Below, piece after piece: positions 59,655-61,436 of a DNA stretch of 61,436 nucleotides; the first letter of the stretch is position 1; each line of letters starts with the position of its first letter. The notes beneath the pieces are model-generated. The model was not told where the DNA came from. It searched no databases and was given only the letters and a program-made list of their open reading frames with translations. Position numbers and translations under genes: made by a program. This stretch comes from Candidatus Methanomethylicaceae archaeon (lineage in GTDB: Archaea; Thermoproteota; Methanomethylicia; Methanomethylicales; Methanomethylicaceae): assembly GCA_015660995.1 (NCBI GenBank), contig JACTUC010000010.1, forward strand, positions 1-61,436. Reading direction: 5' to 3'.

Positions 59655-60083
59655 TTATGGAGGTTTAGGTATAACGCCGAGCTGCTGCATCATGCCCAGA
59701 GTATCGAACCTTTCCCATTCTTCCACGATCTTGCCGTCAACCAACCGGTCGATGGTGATAAACCAAATGGTAATCTTTTTATGGGTAGGTGGGATGCCGC
59801 GATATATGCCCTTTTGTGTACCAGTCATTGTCCAGCGAATTGCTCCCTTATCTCCTTCGACGACCATGTCATCTATGGTAAAATGAAGGTCGGAAAACGC
59901 CTCGTAAAGATTGCTGAAGGATTGTTTGTAGTTCATGAGACCGTGGATTTCCTGACCAGTGCCAGCGTGATAGACGATGTCAGTAGCATATAACTCGTCT
60001 AATGCTGCCAAGCAAGCCGCTTTGCCCTTGTTGCTCTCTTCAAATAAATGATGGGCTGCCACTTTCATTTCCGCTACTTCCAT
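59655..60083 (-). CDS. SnoaL-like ester cyclase/NTF2-fold protein
   Basis: NTF2-fold protein of the SnoaL family, 142 aa. The helical N-terminus precedes VYHAGTGQEIHG, MNYKQSFSNLYEAFSDLHF, and the sheet segments GAIRWTMTGTQKG, ending WERFDTLGMMQQLGVIP. That last block is characteristic of the archaeal/bacterial ester-cyclase group (COG5485). Small-molecule binding or turnover is likely but undefined. On the strand opposite its neighbours. Confidence 0.82.
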   Translation of the reverse strand: MEVAEMKVAAHHLFEESNKGKAACLAALDELYATDIVYHAGTGQEIHGLMNYKQSFSNLYEAFSDLHFTIDDMVVEGDKGAIRWTMTGTQKGIYRGIPPTHKKITIWFITIDRLVDGKIVEEWERFDTLGMMQQLGVIPKPP

Positions 60084-60150
60084 GACAAAAACCCCACTTG
60101 CTTTTACCTATGTTTTTAGATCGTTTTTAGTTTTTGGGAATTAATCTGCT

Positions 60151-60200
60151 GGTCAACTATCCGATAAATGTCTTCTAGGCCATTTCTTTTGCCCTGAGGC
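60151..60200 (+). repeat. dispersed 45-bp repeat, copy 3
   Basis: GGTCAACTATCCGATAAATG then TCTTCTAGGCCATTTCTTTT; a slightly diverged copy just before the TATA-like TTATAATT of the next gene. Confidence 0.66.
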
Positions 60201-60249
60201 TAATAGGCTTATAATTTGTAAAGACACAAGTAACTTGGAGGTTGATTTC

Positions 60250-60543
60250 TTGTCTCAAGGTGAAGAATCGCCCTTGCCTTCCACGTCCAAGCCAACAGCC
60301 TCAATAAAGGAGGAAGTGAATACTCATTCAACTGGATTTTTTACAATCGCTTTTTTACTTTCTTTTTTATGGTTTAGAGTCAATTTGACTCCTATTCTTC
60401 CTCTTGGACTTATTGGAGGAGTACTCATTATCGTTTGGATATCTGATATCGATTTAGCGCTTGGAAAGCATACGGACAATAGAGGATTCTTCGTGTTATG
60501 TATCATAGCCACTATCTTGGGCTTTTTCATTAACTCGATGTAA
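60250..60543 (+). CDS. small membrane protein
   Basis: A 97-residue protein from a TTG at 60250, with GGAGGT at 60237-60242 fixing the start seven bases away (reading is open from 60235). A polar Ser/Pro-rich N-terminus of about 28 residues precedes three hydrophobic segments, the first two separated by a short NLTPILP turn; the second is GLIGGVLIIVWIS and the last FVLCIIATILGFFINSM. Family not recognised. It lies between two copies of the dispersed repeat. Confidence 0.5.
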   Translation: MSQGEESPLPSTSKPTASIKEEVNTHSTGFFTIAFLLSFLWFRVNLTPILPLGLIGGVLIIVWISDIDLALGKHTDNRGFFVLCIIATILGFFINSM

Positions 60544-60651
60544 CTGGCCATTTCATAATTACTATATGACAAAATAGAAGGCTGTGCAGTCTTCGTTTGT
60601 TTCCTTATGGCGTGTAAAATCGGTTAGTAAGCGCCACACTATTCTGGGCTA

Positions 60652-60694
60652 GTCAACTATACGATAAAGGTCTTCTGGGCCATGTCTATTTCTT
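60652..60694 (+). repeat. dispersed 45-bp repeat, copy 4
   Basis: GTCAACTATACGATAAAGGT then CTTCTGGGCCATGTCT; best match to copies 1 and 5. It ends 13 nt before the stop of the minus-strand DUF4760-like gene. Confidence 0.68.
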
Positions 60695-60707
60695 GAAGAT
60701 TGCCGGA

Positions 60708-61190
60708 TCAAGAGCCAAGCGCTTGCTGCTGTCTCTTCTTCAGTTCACCGTAGAGATATTCCCAAAACGCAAATGTCTTTGCATCGCCAGAATCCTTTCG
60801 CATCCCGTCTACCAGGAGCTTATTCCCTTCCCATGCTGAAATGATAATATCGCCCCAGAAGTCATAAACGATGTCTGTGTCCACCAGTTTCCTATGGACA
60901 AGGATGCCAATACCTTCAAAATAGTTGCCAAGTACCTTAAACGTCACTTGCTCTGGTTTCCCAGAGTATTCTTGAAGATAATCCTCATAATTCTCATATT
61001 CCATGGAACAGACTTGGGATATTGCCTCCTGAACTTCTTTGGCACTCATATTGAACCACGGTGAGAGCCTTATCAGGCTCTCTGTTTGCCTTAACCTACT
61101 CCGATGCCAAATGTCTAGAAAGTAATATACGACCGCTGCCAGGACACCAATGGAAGCAATAACAATGGAAATGGTAGTTATGTCCACCAT
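60708..61190 (-). CDS. DUF4760-like membrane-anchored protein
   Basis: A 160-residue protein with one N-terminal TM helix (TISIVIASIGVLAAVVYYFLD) followed by a cytosolic helical domain beginning RLRQTESLIRLSPWFN. This resembles the DUF4760 group, often found in accessory regions. Function unknown. It is flanked by copies 4 and 5 of the dispersed repeat and is opposite in direction to most of the genes in this stretch. Confidence 0.6.
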   Translation of the reverse strand: MVDITTISIVIASIGVLAAVVYYFLDIWHRSRLRQTESLIRLSPWFNMSAKEVQEAISQVCSMEYENYEDYLQEYSGKPEQVTFKVLGNYFEGIGILVHRKLVDTDIVYDFWGDIIISAWEGNKLLVDGMRKDSGDAKTFAFWEYLYGELKKRQQQALGS

Positions 61191-61270
61191 TGTTGACGCC
61201 CCGCACTAGGACAAGATAATGGTGGTTTGTTCAGCTATAACTGTTGTGTCGGAAACTAACACTTTTACCC

Positions 61271-61320
61271 GTCAACTATACGATAAAGGTCTTCTGGGCT
61301 AGGTATTTGCCCGTGGTTTG
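61271..61320 (+). repeat. dispersed 45-bp repeat, copy 5
   Basis: GTCAACTATACGATAAAGGT continuing CTTCTGGGCTAGGTATTTG; runs directly into the palindromic element at 61317. The remaining bases to the window end (61350-61436) hold no gene that can be supported. Confidence 0.66.
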
Positions 61321-61349
61321 GGTTTGGGTTGGGGATTAAATTTTATCCA
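61317..61349. repeat. GGGGATTAAATTTTATCC palindromic element
   Basis: GTTTGGGTTGGGGATTAAAT followed by TTTATCC, a member of the palindromic family, fused to the end of repeat copy 5. Confidence 0.42.
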
Positions 61350-61436
61350 ACGAACCTTGAGTGCGTGCATGCTGGCACACATCAGAGAAAAGTGGGAGTT
61401 GCGGTTGACATCTCCATTGTGGTGGGGGTTAAGTCC

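Noticed and set aside
58016-61320. CRISPR array
   Set aside because: Repeat spacing runs from about 500 to 1400 bp, genes lie between copies, and there are no cas genes or short regular spacers.
58016-61320. Classical integron attC sites
   Set aside because: The repeats lack clear RYYYAAC/GTTRRRY ends with an imperfect palindrome, and no integron integrase is in view.

Overview
The window is archaeal chromosome. The evidence is TATA-type promoters placed so that several genes look leaderless, a tRNA-Gly(GCC) with a 20-nt intron, an Lsm/Sm-like protein, a Dph6-type ATP-pyrophosphatase, GH57 and archaeal glycogen-synthase-like enzymes, an AmmeMemoRadiSam enzyme, and a methanol:coenzyme M methyltransferase system (MtaB, MtaC, MtaA and a RamA-type activase). 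MtaB has its three zinc ligands at residues 164, 220 and 269, as recalled for the Methanosarcina enzyme. An archaeon that makes methyl-CoM from methanol is the natural reading. Methanomethylicia, Bathyarchaeia or another TACK lineage are possible hosts, but no marker here settles this and no mcr genes are in view.

Layout. 0-13.4 kb: metallo-hydrolase, CorA, Dph6-like, DUF1614 and DUF169 proteins, very small basic or membrane proteins, an eight-bladed PQQ-type surface propeller, and three two-gene ABC-2 exporters. 13.5-17.2 kb: a redox and defence block (thioredoxin-reductase fusion, peroxiredoxin, nitroreductase, SDR). 17.4-20.8 kb: a secreted PKD-like protein, a secreted linalool dehydratase/isomerase-like enzyme and an ECF-type S component. 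21-31 kb: a minus-strand cluster that looks like a peptide-maturation (RiPP) locus. It has two short precursor-like peptides sharing a leader (MSKKEKPK), a CTP-containing tail and a duplicated 5' region; an RRE (PqqD-like)-radical SAM-SPASM enzyme; a flavodoxin; a CPBP-type membrane protease; a STAND/TPR ATPase; a truncated radical SAM-membrane protein; and a fourth ABC-2 exporter divergent from it.

32.1-42.5 kb: a tRNA-Phe-associated island. An intact tRNA-Phe (minus strand, 42424-42500) is followed by two displaced 32-bp copies of its 3' end at 40899 and 32109. Both are bordered by the same covarying hairpin. The inner unit carries one gene whose N-terminus resembles an integrase core-binding domain. 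The outer unit carries the whole mtaBCA/cobW/uroD-like/ramA methanol module. This suggests methylotrophy was acquired or mobilised as an island.

42.7-57.8 kb: tRNA-Gly, Lsm-HTH, OsmC, then a glycogen/maltodextrin block (two glycogen-synthase-like GTs, a stand-alone dead GT N-domain, debranching enzyme, ROK kinase, GalT-like, GH57), then AmmeMemoRadiSam, homoserine dehydrogenase and a PH-like/zinc-ribbon trio. 57.9-61.4 kb: tRNA-Ala followed by small unrelated genes separated by five copies of a roughly 45-bp direct repeat, a cassette-like accessory region. A palindromic family (GGGGATTAAATTTAATCCCC type) lies mostly between convergent genes and probably acts as a bidirectional terminator.
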